From NCBI RefSeq assembly GCF_013409255.1, contig NZ_JACCAS010000001.1, positions 1,302,001-1,366,000 on the forward strand: a DNA stretch of 64,000 bases, given 5' to 3'. The notes under the pieces were generated by a model. The model saw nothing but the letters and a program-made list of their open reading frames with translations, was not told the origin of the DNA and searched no databases. Position numbers and translations under genes: made by a program. Origin of the DNA: Paraburkholderia bryophila (GTDB lineage: Bacteria; Pseudomonadota; Gammaproteobacteria; Burkholderiales; Burkholderiaceae). The stretch's first letter is position 1, and each line of letters opens with the position of its first letter. Shown here one piece after another: positions 1-8,324 of this stretch.

Positions 1-247
1 GACAACGCCGCCTGAAAACCACGCAGATGACTCACCGTCTGAGCGCACAAAAGCGCCGCACCAGTTGCGGCAGGCACCGAGTGTAGTCGAGCGTCAAATG
101 CGAGTGTCGTGGCTTCACATCAGGTCGCCACGCTCGAAAGAGAACGACGACTAGGCTCGGTTCGCCGGACATCACTGTTGCCTGCGGCTCGACCAGACGA
201 ATGCATTGATGCTGGACTAACACCTGTTGCCACATCTGGCGTGACTT

Positions 248-451
248 TCAGCCAGTTTCGTGAGCAAGTATTGCGCGACATCGTTCCAACTCCTTTGTGA
301 GCAAATCCATTTCGGCTTGCATACCAGCTGCTCGCCGTAGAAGCTGACCAACTTCGTGCCAGTATGCATACCCTAAATCGCCGTCCACCATAGACAGTTC
401 GTGAATCTTCCGAAGCGCAATCTCAAGGTCCAGAATATTTTCCGAAAGCAT
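248..451 (-). CDS. Small helical hypothetical protein
   Basis: Predicted 67-residue protein that I do not recognise. It is rich in charged and hydrophobic helix-forming residues, and a C-terminal stretch (MDLLTKELERCRAIL) could form a short coiled coil. The start at 451 is chosen because a GGGGAG ribosome binding site lies 6 bases upstream; a longer reading begins at 502 but has no such site. It lies with the same orientation as the other small island genes to its right. No function is proposed. Confidence 0.5.
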   Translation of the reverse strand: MLSENILDLEIALRKIHELSMVDGDLGYAYWHEVGQLLRRAAGMQAEMDLLTKELERCRAILAHETG

Positions 452-576
452 ATGCCGCTCCCCTGTAGTGACGGGCGATGGCCGCGTTATCAGGTGGCCC
501 AACGTCGGTGGTCAGCCTGCCCAGTCGCAAAGACATTTCGAGAACCAGACGATGACCGTGTCGTTCCCGGCATAGC

Positions 577-729
577 TCATCTGAGCAGCAGCATGACAAT
601 GACTGCGACGGTAAATGTAGCTGCCAGAACTGAGACGCCCCCTCCGAACCACATCGCGACGCGGTCGATATTCTTTTGTGATGAAGCGAAGTGGAGTAGC
701 CATTCAGAAAAGGGGTTGAGCTGCTTCAT
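577..729 (-). CDS. 50-residue membrane protein
   Basis: A short reading frame of 50 codons plus stop, preceded by a near-perfect ribosome binding site (GGAGG, 6 bases before the ATG). The protein starts MKQLNPFSEW and has one strongly hydrophobic segment near residues 28-49 (FGGGVSVLAA, then TFTVAVIVMLLL), ending in a single Arg. This fits a single-pass inner membrane peptide with the N-terminal half in the cytoplasm. It is too short for family recognition; small holin-like or toxin-like peptides are possible, but nothing specific supports either. Confidence 0.55.
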   Translation of the reverse strand: MKQLNPFSEWLLHFASSQKNIDRVAMWFGGGVSVLAATFTVAVIVMLLLR

Positions 730-860
730 GTCTTACCTCCTTGTGGTTCTGATGATGGGCGAATAGCTGAACCATAATGTGGCGCTGGTGTTCGCTTTGA
801 CCATGTGGGGAGCCGATTGATGTCGCTAGGGCCAGATAGCGGCAGTGGCGATATCCTGAG

Positions 861-1112
861 CTAGGAATCATCGGGCGGAGGTCGTCGAAGTACCTGCGAC
901 CTCACAGGGTCGTTATCCTCCGTCTGCGCATCCAGCCAGGCTCGCCGCGCGGCGTCCAATCTCTCCCGGTAAGCCTGTACCGAAGCCACTTCGACTTCGA
1001 CCTCACCGAGTGGGTTTCCCGGCAAAACTTCGAGCAGCGTCCCTGACGCGAGAAGAACGCGGATATGAGAACGGCTCACGAAGAGATATTTCGCGGCTTC
1101 TTCAACGGTCAT
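861..1112 (-). CDS. Excisionase/MerR-like HTH protein
   Basis: An 83-residue protein starting MTVEEAAKYLFVSRSHI, the classic opening of the excisionase-type winged helix-turn-helix (recognition helix about residues 3-20, wing near residues 20-40). Such proteins act as recombination directionality factors or small regulators. The C-terminal half is helical and charged. Its start overlaps the end of the gene to its right by 11 bases, so the two are probably translationally coupled. A DNA-binding role is inferred from the motif only; it could instead be an antitoxin-like regulator. Confidence 0.6.
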   Translation of the reverse strand: MTVEEAAKYLFVSRSHIRVLLASGTLLEVLPGNPLGEVEVEVASVQAYRERLDAARRAWLDAQTEDNDPVRSQVLRRPPPDDS

Positions 1113-1479
1113 GGTGAACGCCTCCGCCGTTGCTCGCAGCCAACAGTAGCTCACGCGTACGCTGCATCAACCAGGCCATCTCGCCGCGAGAAAAATCCCA
1201 CTGGCCGGCGCCTACCTTCGCTTTCAGACCTTTCTCGACCCGCTCCAGTGCATCGTCCAGCGACAGGTCAGACGCGGACATCTTTCCCGAGGCGTACTCC
1301 GCGAGCTGACCGGAGAGGTCCTCGCACGCGTCATAGCGCGTCCACAACTCTTCGTCTGTGAGACCGGTGTGATATCGCCTGTTCTTCTCGCGCACGAGAA
1401 GCTTGGGTTGTGCACCGGGCACGAGTCCAGGCCACGGCTCCCTCGGGAAATCGTCAGGAACCACATGCCGTCTGGTCAT
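1102..1479 (-). CDS. Conserved-looking island hypothetical protein
   Basis: Predicted 125-residue soluble protein starting MTRRHVVPDDFPREPW. It contains a central acidic helical region (residues about 40-85, including TDEELWTRYDACEDL). No catalytic motif is visible. It sits between the BPSL0761-like gene, which overlaps its start by 26 bases, and the HTH gene, which overlaps its end by 11 bases. The three form one compact leftward operon. Longer in-frame extensions to 1626 exist but would run deep into the upstream gene. Function unknown. Confidence 0.55.
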   Translation of the reverse strand: MTRRHVVPDDFPREPWPGLVPGAQPKLLVREKNRRYHTGLTDEELWTRYDACEDLSGQLAEYASGKMSASDLSLDDALERVEKGLKAKVGAGQWDFSRGEMAWLMQRTRELLLAASNGGGVHHDR

Positions 1480-1768
1480 CATCTTCTTCCTGACTGCGAA
1501 CATCGTCAGCATCGCCCCAGTAGGGAGAACCTCGTGGACATTCCGAGACTGCTGTTGAGCCCGGCCGCCTTTGTTTTGGTGCGGCCCAGATTCCGGGTAA
1601 TGCTGCGGCCGACCGGTCCAGGTCAATGTCGAGCGGATAGTGCCTGAGCAGGCCTAGGGCCACGGTCTGGAAAAGGCCGTTGATGGTTATCTCGTCGGCA
1701 GATGCGAGCATCTGCAACAGCTCTCGCGTATCAATAACGGCTTTCGTGCGCTCATGTGGGGTCGTCAT
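1454..1768 (-). CDS. BPSL0761-like protein
   Basis: A 104-residue protein. The N-terminal 50 residues match what I know of the Burkholderia BPSL0761 family: MTTPHERTKAV, then TRELLQ, then LLRHYP. These small proteins are common on Burkholderia genomic islands and have no known function. The C-terminal half is low complexity and acidic (QEEDDDQ) and may be poorly conserved. The start overlaps the end of the upstream gene by 17 bases, consistent with an operon. Family recognition is by eye. Confidence 0.6.
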   Translation of the reverse strand: MTTPHERTKAVIDTRELLQMLASADEITINGLFQTVALGLLRHYPLDIDLDRSAAALPGIWAAPKQRRPGSTAVSECPRGSPYWGDADDVRSQEEDDDQTACGS

Positions 1769-2087
1769 AATCAGCTCCGTCGAGCAGACGTTCGGTGACG
1801 TCGGTGTACGACGTCACCTCGTACAGCTCGCACCACCTTATCCAGACGTATTCGACATTCAATGACCAGCCTTTCCTGCCGACTAGCTCGTAAATACGTC
1901 CGGTCTGAGTCGTGCCCTGCATTGCGACCGGGTCGAACGTCACTATCGGCGAGCTGACACGCCCGGATGAGTCAAACATATCCACGCCAACAAAATGCCG
2001 GCCCCCGTCCTCCGTCTCGAATATGCGCCATCGAGACAACGGAATCCGCGGCAATTCGGAAGCGGGGCGTGGTCTCCAGATGGGCAT
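1752..2087 (-). CDS. Hypothetical island protein
   Basis: Predicted 111-residue protein starting MPIWRPRPASELPRIP. It is rich in aromatic residues and beta-prone segments (VEYVWIRWCELYEV) and has no recognised domain. The ATG at 2087 is preceded by AGGAG at good spacing. An alternative ATG at 2117 also has a GGAGGGG site, so the true start is uncertain by 10 codons. It is the first gene of the leftward operon with the BPSL0761-like and HTH genes. Function unknown. Confidence 0.5.
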   Translation of the reverse strand: MPIWRPRPASELPRIPLSRWRIFETEDGGRHFVGVDMFDSSGRVSSPIVTFDPVAMQGTTQTGRIYELVGRKGWSLNVEYVWIRWCELYEVTSYTDVTERLLDGADYDDPT

Positions 2088-2599
2088 CGCGGTCTCCTGC
2101 TGGTGGTGGAAATTCATACCCCTCCAGTTATGTCGTGTCGACCTGGCGGCAATGCGCACGAGTCCGGCTACGTCTCGACCGTCGCATACATCGCCGGTCG
2201 GAACGCGCAGGTGGTTCGACGTATCGCCCGCCCCGCATGGTCATCGGAAATCTGTTTTGCTTCGGCCAGTTCGACACCGGACAGCATGTAGACCATGTTT
2301 GGCTGCGCATGGTCGCCGCACCTGGTCAGCAGATAGGACTTGGCTTCGCCGCGGCACCTGAATCCCTGCTCAACACCACCCGTTGCAGGTCGGTATGTAG
2401 CAGGAAACCCTACTCGCATACGCATGGCGTTGGCGCTCAGCGCTGGATGCCAAGGCAGTTGTGGGACGTCGAAGGATTTCCTGCCTTCTGGAGTCGGCCG
2501 AAAAATCACCAGGCCGATGCCAAGATAGCGCCATATTTCCGGTACAAATGTGCCGATAAATTTAGTCTAGCTCACCGATTGAAGAACTCAAGGATTCAT
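2088..2599. other. 512 bases with no convincing gene
   Basis: A possible leftward reading frame of 113 codons (2168-2509) and an overlapping rightward frame (1967-2887) both cross this stretch. Neither has a clear ribosome binding site or recognisable family, and they conflict with each other. It may hold a decayed gene. I see no repeats or insertion sequence ends. Confidence 0.3.
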
Positions 2600-3121
2600 C
2601 TATTCGGGGCCGCGCTGGCGGTCGCTCAAGTCAACTGCGGCGACAAGGTCCGCGAAGTCGATATAGCTATGGAGGCTGCAACTCCCCAGCACGACGGAGC
2701 ACTGCAGAAAGAGCGTGAGAGGAATCGCGCCTGTCGAGAATTGAGACGCAAGCGACTTCTCGGTTGTGGCAACTCCGATATCTGCGAGAAGAGAGACGAG
2801 TCGGTTCGGCGTAATCCATGGCTTTTCACGCAGTTCGGCCGCAACCACCGCTTGCGCCCGTTCCTCCCACGTTCCGGGAAGAGTTAATGCCTCCAGCCAA
2901 AGGCGTGGAGCAAAGGCTTGCGTTACATGGATGATTTGCAGCAGAAGTGTGAGCTTTACCGTGCCGCGAGCGAGGCGCGAGATAAGGGCGCGTTCTGTTT
3001 CGCCAACCCCAATGGCAGTCAGCGTTTCGGCCAATCCAGCATAGGTCAATCCCTTTCGCTCAAGCGCGACCCGGATGACACGGGAGGCTAGTCCTCCCCA
3101 CACCGCATCTTCCTCGCTCAC
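2600..3121 (-). CDS. Protein with tandem DUF6471 domains
   Basis: A 173-residue protein with two copies of the DUF6471 fold. Each copy has the pattern LTYAGLAETL..IGV.ETE..L.S...RG...L.. followed by FLQC or LLQI (copy 1 about residues 15-75, copy 2 about 95-150). DUF6471 proteins are helical, HTH-like and usually carry one copy, so the duplication is unusual. The 100 bases upstream are AT-rich and carry two ATCGAT sites, which could be an autoregulatory operator. A regulator role is inferred from the helical, Cro-like character and is not demonstrated. Confidence 0.7.
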   Translation of the reverse strand: MSEEDAVWGGLASRVIRVALERKGLTYAGLAETLTAIGVGETERALISRLARGTVKLTLLLQIIHVTQAFAPRLWLEALTLPGTWEERAQAVVAAELREKPWITPNRLVSLLADIGVATTEKSLASQFSTGAIPLTLFLQCSVVLGSCSLHSYIDFADLVAAVDLSDRQRGPE

Positions 3122-3641
3122 AACAATCCTTGTTTTTTCCGCGAAATCGATTATTTTTACAGATATAAATGTATCGATGGAAACGGTGTTTTTATGGAGT
3201 GTTGTTTCCGACGACGGCGCCTCAGGAAGGCGCGCTCTGCGCGATTATCTAGGTCGGAAGCGACAGCGTCTATAGCTCTCAGGCGAGCACCGACAGCTCA
3301 GATGCCCGGCCGCCGAAAAATTCAAGCTTCGTTCGTGCCAGACGGATGAAAGACGGCAGCCAACGCTTGGTTCGCGAGAAAAAGAAGAAGTTAAGCCACC
3401 AGCGAACCTGTCGCGGCGCGGATGAAATGCCTGTGCTGTTCGTCAACAGACTTGCGAGACATGGCTCGCTTCGGCTACTATGCCTCCCCAAATAACGCGC
3501 AGCTATTGGAAATCTAGCATGGATAGATTAATAGTATAGCGAGAAATGCAACGCCCTACAAATCCAATTTTTGTCAAGCAGCTTTCGCTGCGTTGTTGAA
3601 CTTTTACAGGGACCCCGATAGCGGATTACAGACAGCGGAAA

Positions 3642-3732
3642 ACATCTACGCCCAAAAACAAAACGGCGTCCGGGGCTGCAACCCTGGACGCCGTCTCACG
3701 AGGTGCACCCCGAAAGGCACATCTACGCCAAA
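3642..3732. repeat. Direct repeats flanking a hairpin
   Basis: ACATCTACGCCCAAA at 3642-3656 and ACATCTACGCCAAA at 3719-3732 are near-identical and lie on either side of the stem-loop at 3663-3694. Repeated sites of this length near the first tns gene could be TnsB-binding sites, or parts of a structured leader RNA. I found no further copy elsewhere, so the assignment stays open. Confidence 0.4.
3650..3694 (-). terminator. Strong hairpin with leftward T-tract
   Basis: ACGGCGTCC pairs with GGACGCCGT (9 bp); beyond one mismatch GGG pairs with CCC around the loop CTGCAA. Read leftwards, the stem is followed by TTTTGTTTTTGGG, so it looks like a Rho-independent terminator on the minus strand, although no leftward gene ends here. 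It may insulate the island start or fold in the leader of the rightward operon. Confidence 0.45.
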
Positions 3733-3795
3733 CCACGCGCGTTAGATTACCAGATGGAGTGCGCCGGGGCAAGACACGTCCATTTGGAGGCACTC

Positions 3796-4053
3796 ATGAA
3801 GACAACTTATTTGTCGCCGCGCACTCTTGCGCGCAACTTTTCTATCCGCAGCAACATCGCGGCAACCGAAGCTCCGCGAACAAAAACACGGTGGCCGCAC
3901 ACGTCCGCTGGCCGCCGCAAGTCGACGCAGCCACGTTCTCTCGGGCTACCTACGTGGCTGGGCCGAGCCGCGATTAATCCTTGCGAAGGTCAGCGAGCGC
4001 CTACTGCCGTCATGCTGTTCTCATCAACTGGTGAGGTGACGCAATGCAGTTGA
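3796..4053 (+). CDS. Small ORF leading the tns operon
   Basis: An 85-codon frame starting MKTTYLSPRTLARNF with a good ribosome binding site (GGAGG, 5 bases upstream). It ends 10 bases inside the TnsC-like gene, so ribosomes could pass directly to that start. The product is basic and low in hydrophobic residues and resembles nothing I know. It may be a small element protein or a translated leader that couples into the transposition genes. The ribosome binding site and overlap are the only support for it being coding. Confidence 0.4.
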   Translation: MKTTYLSPRTLARNFSIRSNIAATEAPRTKTRWPHTSAGRRKSTQPRSLGLPTWLGRAAINPCEGQRAPTAVMLFSSTGEVTQCS

Positions 4054-5375
4054 CTGTCGATGAGGCGAGGGACCTGAACAGTGCCCGTCTCTCTGGCCTC
4101 CTGGACGACTTCAATCCCTGCGCGCGGTTTCTCAAGGACGTAAGGTCGCTCGACGACGGCTACGACGCAATGGAGTGCATCCCCGCAGAGCGCCTCGGGG
4201 AGCGCGGCATTGGCGTAAGTGACCTCCAGATTCCGACGTTCGAGCATGCGCGACTCGCGGTCGAACTATTTGCCTCTGCTCTCGAAAGCGCGGCAGAGCG
4301 CAACTTGAATTCCGAAGAGTTCAGACGTAAGACCATCTCCGCGGCCAGGTACATCAATCATCTGACTGACCGGCACGGCCATGCGCTAGAAGCCGCGCCG
4401 ATTACCGTCGACAGCGCCGGACCGCGTGGTCACTTCGTCATAATTCCGACGGGAATGAGCCAACAGGCACTTCGGAAAGCTTTGCAGCGCGTGTTCGGCA
4501 AAGACGGCGAACCCATTAAAATAGCGGTTCCACAAGGTGGGGTGATTCAATACACGCGCCTGCCATCCCTGACCGTGCCGTTCCCAGAAAACGGCGCACC
4601 GCGTTCGTTCGGAAAACTCTTCCTTCGCTACTTCGACGACGCCATGAATCTGGCGCATTCAGCCCGCCTGCGCGGCCCTTTCCATCGCGGAGAAGAGGAA
4701 GTTGGGCCGGCCTTGCAGGCCTATGCGATTGCGGCAAATCTCGGCGTGCTGATTGTCGAACAAATCGATACGCGCAATGCAAGCACGAAGCTGGCCAAAA
4801 GCTTGTGGGCAATCCTTGCTCGTTTCACCGCAGATACCGGCATTCCGATTGTTTGCCTTGCTACACCCGGTGCTGCGGCGGCGCTCTCCGAGCAGAACAC
4901 TGCGACTACGTTCCTTGCCGGAAAAACCTGGTACAACATTGCGCCGGCACAACGAGGCTCTGCACAGTGGTCCCTGACGTGCGAGTACATCTACTTGACG
5001 TATCTGACAGGTTGCATGGGTTTTGCCGAACCGGAATGGTTCGCTGACACCGTGTGGTGGGTGACTTGTGGACGCAGCGAGCTTGCGGTCAAGGTGTGCC
5101 TTCATATCGTGAGCGTCAGCCGGAAAGAAGATTTCGAGCGGCCTGGGAAGGACGAATTTCTGAAGTTGGCAAAGGATGCACTCGCCCTTGAATGGCCACA
5201 TCTCCGTGCCGTCAGGAGACTGGGCGAAGGCGGCTCATTCACCTCTGCCAGCATTCGTAGGCACGGTGACTGGCTTCCCGTCGAGCCGATGATGCAGTCG
5301 GTGCCGGGACTGGAAGAGACGAATCCGGTATTTCCAATCACCTACGTGCCAACGCCGGGGGCTAACCATGCTTAG
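4044..5375 (+). CDS. tnsC: TnsC/TniB-like ATPase, degenerate motifs
   Basis: A 443-residue protein in the TnsC position of a Tn7-like operon. TnsC is the AAA+ regulator that links target selector and transposase. The family signature after the P-loop is visible: residues 171-200, LPSLTVPFPENGAPRSF then FLRYFDDA. The expected Walker A site reads IIPTGMSQQAL (residues 134-143), with no GK[ST]. The Walker B site reads LGVLIVEQID (233-242), where DE would be expected. ATP hydrolysis is therefore doubtful. The start has GAGGTGACGCA upstream. Its last 8 bases overlap the next gene. Assignment rests on context plus partial similarity. Confidence 0.65.
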   Translation: MQLTVDEARDLNSARLSGLLDDFNPCARFLKDVRSLDDGYDAMECIPAERLGERGIGVSDLQIPTFEHARLAVELFASALESAAERNLNSEEFRRKTISAARYINHLTDRHGHALEAAPITVDSAGPRGHFVIIPTGMSQQALRKALQRVFGKDGEPIKIAVPQGGVIQYTRLPSLTVPFPENGAPRSFGKLFLRYFDDAMNLAHSARLRGPFHRGEEEVGPALQAYAIAANLGVLIVEQIDTRNASTKLAKSLWAILARFTADTGIPIVCLATPGAAAALSEQNTATTFLAGKTWYNIAPAQRGSAQWSLTCEYIYLTYLTGCMGFAEPEWFADTVWWVTCGRSELAVKVCLHIVSVSRKEDFERPGKDEFLKLAKDALALEWPHLRAVRRLGEGGSFTSASIRRHGDWLPVEPMMQSVPGLEETNPVFPITYVPTPGANHA

Positions 5376-6795
5376 GACCTATGTTCCCGCCACCGCCGGT
5401 GAAACCGCGACGAGTCTACTTGAGGCTGCTGCTTTTACGACCGGCACTGAAGCCGCTCGTCGGCTATCTGGACGTTGCTACCGACGTTGTGCCCCGCTAG
5501 TCGGGACCCTTCCGTCGCGCGCAAAGCTGTTCTGCGAAGCAACAGAAGATGCATACGGAGCACCCGAACAGGTCGTGTCAGAGTTTTCGCTCGCGCCTTT
5601 GTATTTCCAGGGTATGAGCCCTCTAATGCAACGGAAGCTCGTTGCCCAGCTTGTGGACGGGTTGCATTCCCGAACCTGCTGTCCTCGGCTACGGCCGTTC
5701 ATCCAATGTGGAAATCGCCATGGCTTGCAGTGCCCTGAATGCGCGCGTTTCGCCGCTGAGGTGCATGGGCGCCGCGTTTCGTATTGCATACACTGCATTG
5801 ATTTCGTTACCCGCTGTCCGGTTCACGAATGCAAGCTGGTCAGCGACGACGATTGCAGCTCCCTCGAAGAGATGCTGGCGTCCCACGCCGGCGAGAATAC
5901 GGCATGCAATGCAACCCGTTACGCACACGTGGCTCACGCAATGGCGTGCGGATGCTCATCCCAACGGACCAGGGACGGCATACGTCGGCGGCTATGTGAG
6001 AAACATTACCTTTCCGGAACCGGACGGTGCCGGCTCGATTCGCTTCGAAGCGCATTCACCGCTGTTTTCTCCGATGGCTTCGAGGACGTTCGTCTGAACG
6101 AGCTGCTCGCGAATACGGACATCGCAGCAACCAGCATATACATGCTGAATCGGGAGGAGAGAGCCATCCATCCGGTCTTTCTGATACTGCTTGAATGGCT
6201 GTCGGCGGATGTTGACCCGTTGCCCATCAGGTCATGCACAACAAAAACGGGGGGGAGCAATGCGGCACCCGCTATGGATATACGTGACGCGAAGCGCACT
6301 GCATGGTTGCGCCATCAAACCGAGTGCGCTGGCATAGGGCGCAAGGAGATTCGGCATCGGCAACCGGCTCTTTGGGTGTGGTTGTATCGACACGACCGTG
6401 AGTGGCTGGTCAGCAACCAGGTCGCTCGTCGACGGCGCATGAATCGAAAGCCACGTGCGATGCCGTCGGCGTCGTTCGCACGCGTCGTCTTGTCAAACGA
6501 GAGGCCGGTCCGCAGCAGCGCGGCTGGTCGCGAGCCGCTTCCGTCGGCATATCAGACACGTCTCGCCTACGGGATGAATCAATACCTGTTCGACCGTGCA
6601 ACACAAGCGTTCGGTGGTGCAGGAAAAGCCGCACAGTTGCCCGCCCGTCGCGAGGTCTTCATCGTTCGCAGACTGGAGAGCGCGATTTCGGTCCTTGCTG
6701 CGAATGAAATGGCAATGGACGTGGCCTCGGTCGCACGCGAAGCGAGATTGCGGATTTCGACCGTGCTGCGCTATCAACGCGAGGGAGCCCGCTAG
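5368..6795 (+). CDS. TniQ-family protein 1 (divergent)
   Basis: A 475-residue protein overlapping the TnsC-like gene by 8 bases. TniQ/TnsD proteins choose the target DNA and recruit TnsC. The TniQ zinc-binding region is recognisable near residues 105-160: CCPRL, CGNRHGLQCPECA, CIHC, then CPVHECKL, which corresponds to the usual CpxHxxxL element. The N-terminus is less typical than in the second copy. The C-terminal 250 residues are basic and probably bind DNA. It is likely one of two target selectors of the element, and I cannot tell which target it reads. Confidence 0.7.
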   Translation: MLRTYVPATAGETATSLLEAAAFTTGTEAARRLSGRCYRRCAPLVGTLPSRAKLFCEATEDAYGAPEQVVSEFSLAPLYFQGMSPLMQRKLVAQLVDGLHSRTCCPRLRPFIQCGNRHGLQCPECARFAAEVHGRRVSYCIHCIDFVTRCPVHECKLVSDDDCSSLEEMLASHAGENTACNATRYAHVAHAMACGCSSQRTRDGIRRRLCEKHYLSGTGRCRLDSLRSAFTAVFSDGFEDVRLNELLANTDIAATSIYMLNREERAIHPVFLILLEWLSADVDPLPIRSCTTKTGGSNAAPAMDIRDAKRTAWLRHQTECAGIGRKEIRHRQPALWVWLYRHDREWLVSNQVARRRRMNRKPRAMPSASFARVVLSNERPVRSSAAGREPLPSAYQTRLAYGMNQYLFDRATQAFGGAGKAAQLPARREVFIVRRLESAISVLAANEMAMDVASVAREARLRISTVLRYQREGAR

Positions 6796-6797
6796 AC

Positions 6798-8324
6798 ATG
6801 CAATCGAATGAAGTTTTTGCATCAATGGTGATGACCTCCATCGCCGACGGTGAGCATTTACCCCTGTACCCGGCGCGCCTTCGTAGCTTCGCGTGCGTTG
6901 ACCTGACACCAAGTGGACTGCTGTTTCCGAGTGGTATGCGGAGCCTTATTGACCAATTTGGAGATTTGGTTGGACCGCTCGATAAGGTTTTCGCTCGCAA
7001 TATGCTTTTGCCGTTATTCAAGCGCGCATTGGACCCGGAAGGGCAAGCCTTTCTCGAAGGTCACTGTCTTGACGCGCCAAAAATGGGGCTGCCGGCCGTG
7101 GTCGGGCTAAACGGGCCACGCTCTGGCTGGGCGCGCGCTACCGCTGCTTGCTGCCCTATGTGCATCCAGGACGACATCGCCCCGTGCGGCAACCCTTTTT
7201 GGAAACGCGACCATCTCGTACCGGGCCTGCTCTTTTGTAGTCGGCATCAACTGCCGCTGCACGTCCCGTGCGAGATGTGTGCCGACTTCAGGAAACATCC
7301 GAATCTGACAACGCACCCGGGCAGGCATTGCGGCTGCGGACTGAGGCCTCTCTCGCAGGCGACGGCGTTGTCCGACGCCGACATGGCATCGGAAACGGAG
7401 ATGGCGAAGGCTGCTTCAAACCTGCTGCAGCCTAACTACTTGCCGCAACTCAATCACATAGGTTTTGCGACCCTTGTTGCAAAATCCGCCAGTGAACTGG
7501 GGTTGGTAGAGGAAAAAGGCGTCAACTGGCGGCGCACGGAAGAGTATCTTAAGGATACCCCTCACTCACGTCTAATCTCGCGCACTTCGATTCTGCTCGG
7601 ACGCGTGCAAGTCGGCGCCGTCCTACGCGGCAAAGCCGTATTCCGAAATCCATTGCAAGGCGTCGCGTTGCTGATTGCACTCTACGGGACCTGGGATGCG
7701 GTTGAAGCGGAATGTTTGACCGCGGCATCCGAGGAACGCCAAACTGCGCCCGCGAAGGAAAAGGAGAACGTCAGTCTTCGAAGCACTGCCGCCAGAAACC
7801 GTAAATGGGCTGCGAAAAATCACGACCGGTGGTTCGCTCACTACGTTGAGGCGTATCGGGAAGTTCGAAGGATGCATCCCGATGACACTTTCTCTCAACT
7901 GATGCGTCGCCTTCCTCGCTGCGCAGGTTATTTTCTGTCTCGCGCAAACATGGTCGCAGCTGGAGAAGACGTACCTACGCGATTTGCCTATGACAAGGCT
8001 CTCGACCGGTCATTCTCCGGACACATACGTGCGACGGCAAAGCGGCTTTCTGATGAGGGCTATCGCGGGAGACTTACACAACGCGCCTTGACACGTGGTC
8101 ACCGAATGGACCTCGCATGGTATCAAATCCGTGACCGATTGCCGCTCGCGAAACTGGCGCTCGCGGAGTGCGAGGAGTCCGAGCCGGCGTATAGACGCCG
8201 CCGCTTGATGACGCTTTGCAACTCGGCGACCGTCTTGAAGATGCCGCAATTCACCAAGGGCCAGATTAACGAAATGGACGATGTGGCAGTGCGGAAGTTT
8301 CTCAAACACGGAGTCGCACAATGA
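6798..8324 (+). CDS. TniQ/TnsD-family protein 2
   Basis: A 508-residue protein starting 2 bases after the first TniQ gene. The N-terminal TniQ domain is canonical: LPLYPARLRSF near residue 20, then CCPMCIQDD, FWKRDHLVPG and CSRHQLPLH around residues 115-155, with further CEMC and CGCG pairs, giving two zinc knuckles. The long C-terminal part with repeated basic patches resembles TnsD-type proteins that bind a fixed chromosomal site. It ends in an ATGA overlap with the TnsA gene. It is a likely site-specific target selector. Confidence 0.78.
   Translation: MQSNEVFASMVMTSIADGEHLPLYPARLRSFACVDLTPSGLLFPSGMRSLIDQFGDLVGPLDKVFARNMLLPLFKRALDPEGQAFLEGHCLDAPKMGLPAVVGLNGPRSGWARATAACCPMCIQDDIAPCGNPFWKRDHLVPGLLFCSRHQLPLHVPCEMCADFRKHPNLTTHPGRHCGCGLRPLSQATALSDADMASETEMAKAASNLLQPNYLPQLNHIGFATLVAKSASELGLVEEKGVNWRRTEEYLKDTPHSRLISRTSILLGRVQVGAVLRGKAVFRNPLQGVALLIALYGTWDAVEAECLTAASEERQTAPAKEKENVSLRSTAARNRKWAAKNHDRWFAHYVEAYREVRRMHPDDTFSQLMRRLPRCAGYFLSRANMVAAGEDVPTRFAYDKALDRSFSGHIRATAKRLSDEGYRGRLTQRALTRGHRMDLAWYQIRDRLPLAKLALAECEESEPAYRRRRLMTLCNSATVLKMPQFTKGQINEMDDVAVRKFLKHGVAQ

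Larger units (their letters stand above)
3122..3795. other. Intergenic region ahead of the tns module
   Basis: About 670 bases without a supportable gene. From left to right it contains the AT-rich promoter area of the DUF6471 gene, a GCAGC-loop-GCTGC mini-hairpin near 3580-3593, a long hairpin at 3663-3694, and two short direct repeats on either side of that hairpin. If the Tn7-like element begins near its first gene, the left end should lie here, but I could not identify a terminal inverted repeat. Confidence 0.4.

Noticed and set aside
2168..2509. Leftward 113-codon frame
   Set aside because: No ribosome binding site or recognisable domain, and a rightward frame overlaps it; could be a decayed gene but not supportable.
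3279..3491. Leftward 70-codon frame with a run of phenylalanines
   Set aside because: No ribosome binding site, odd composition, no family.
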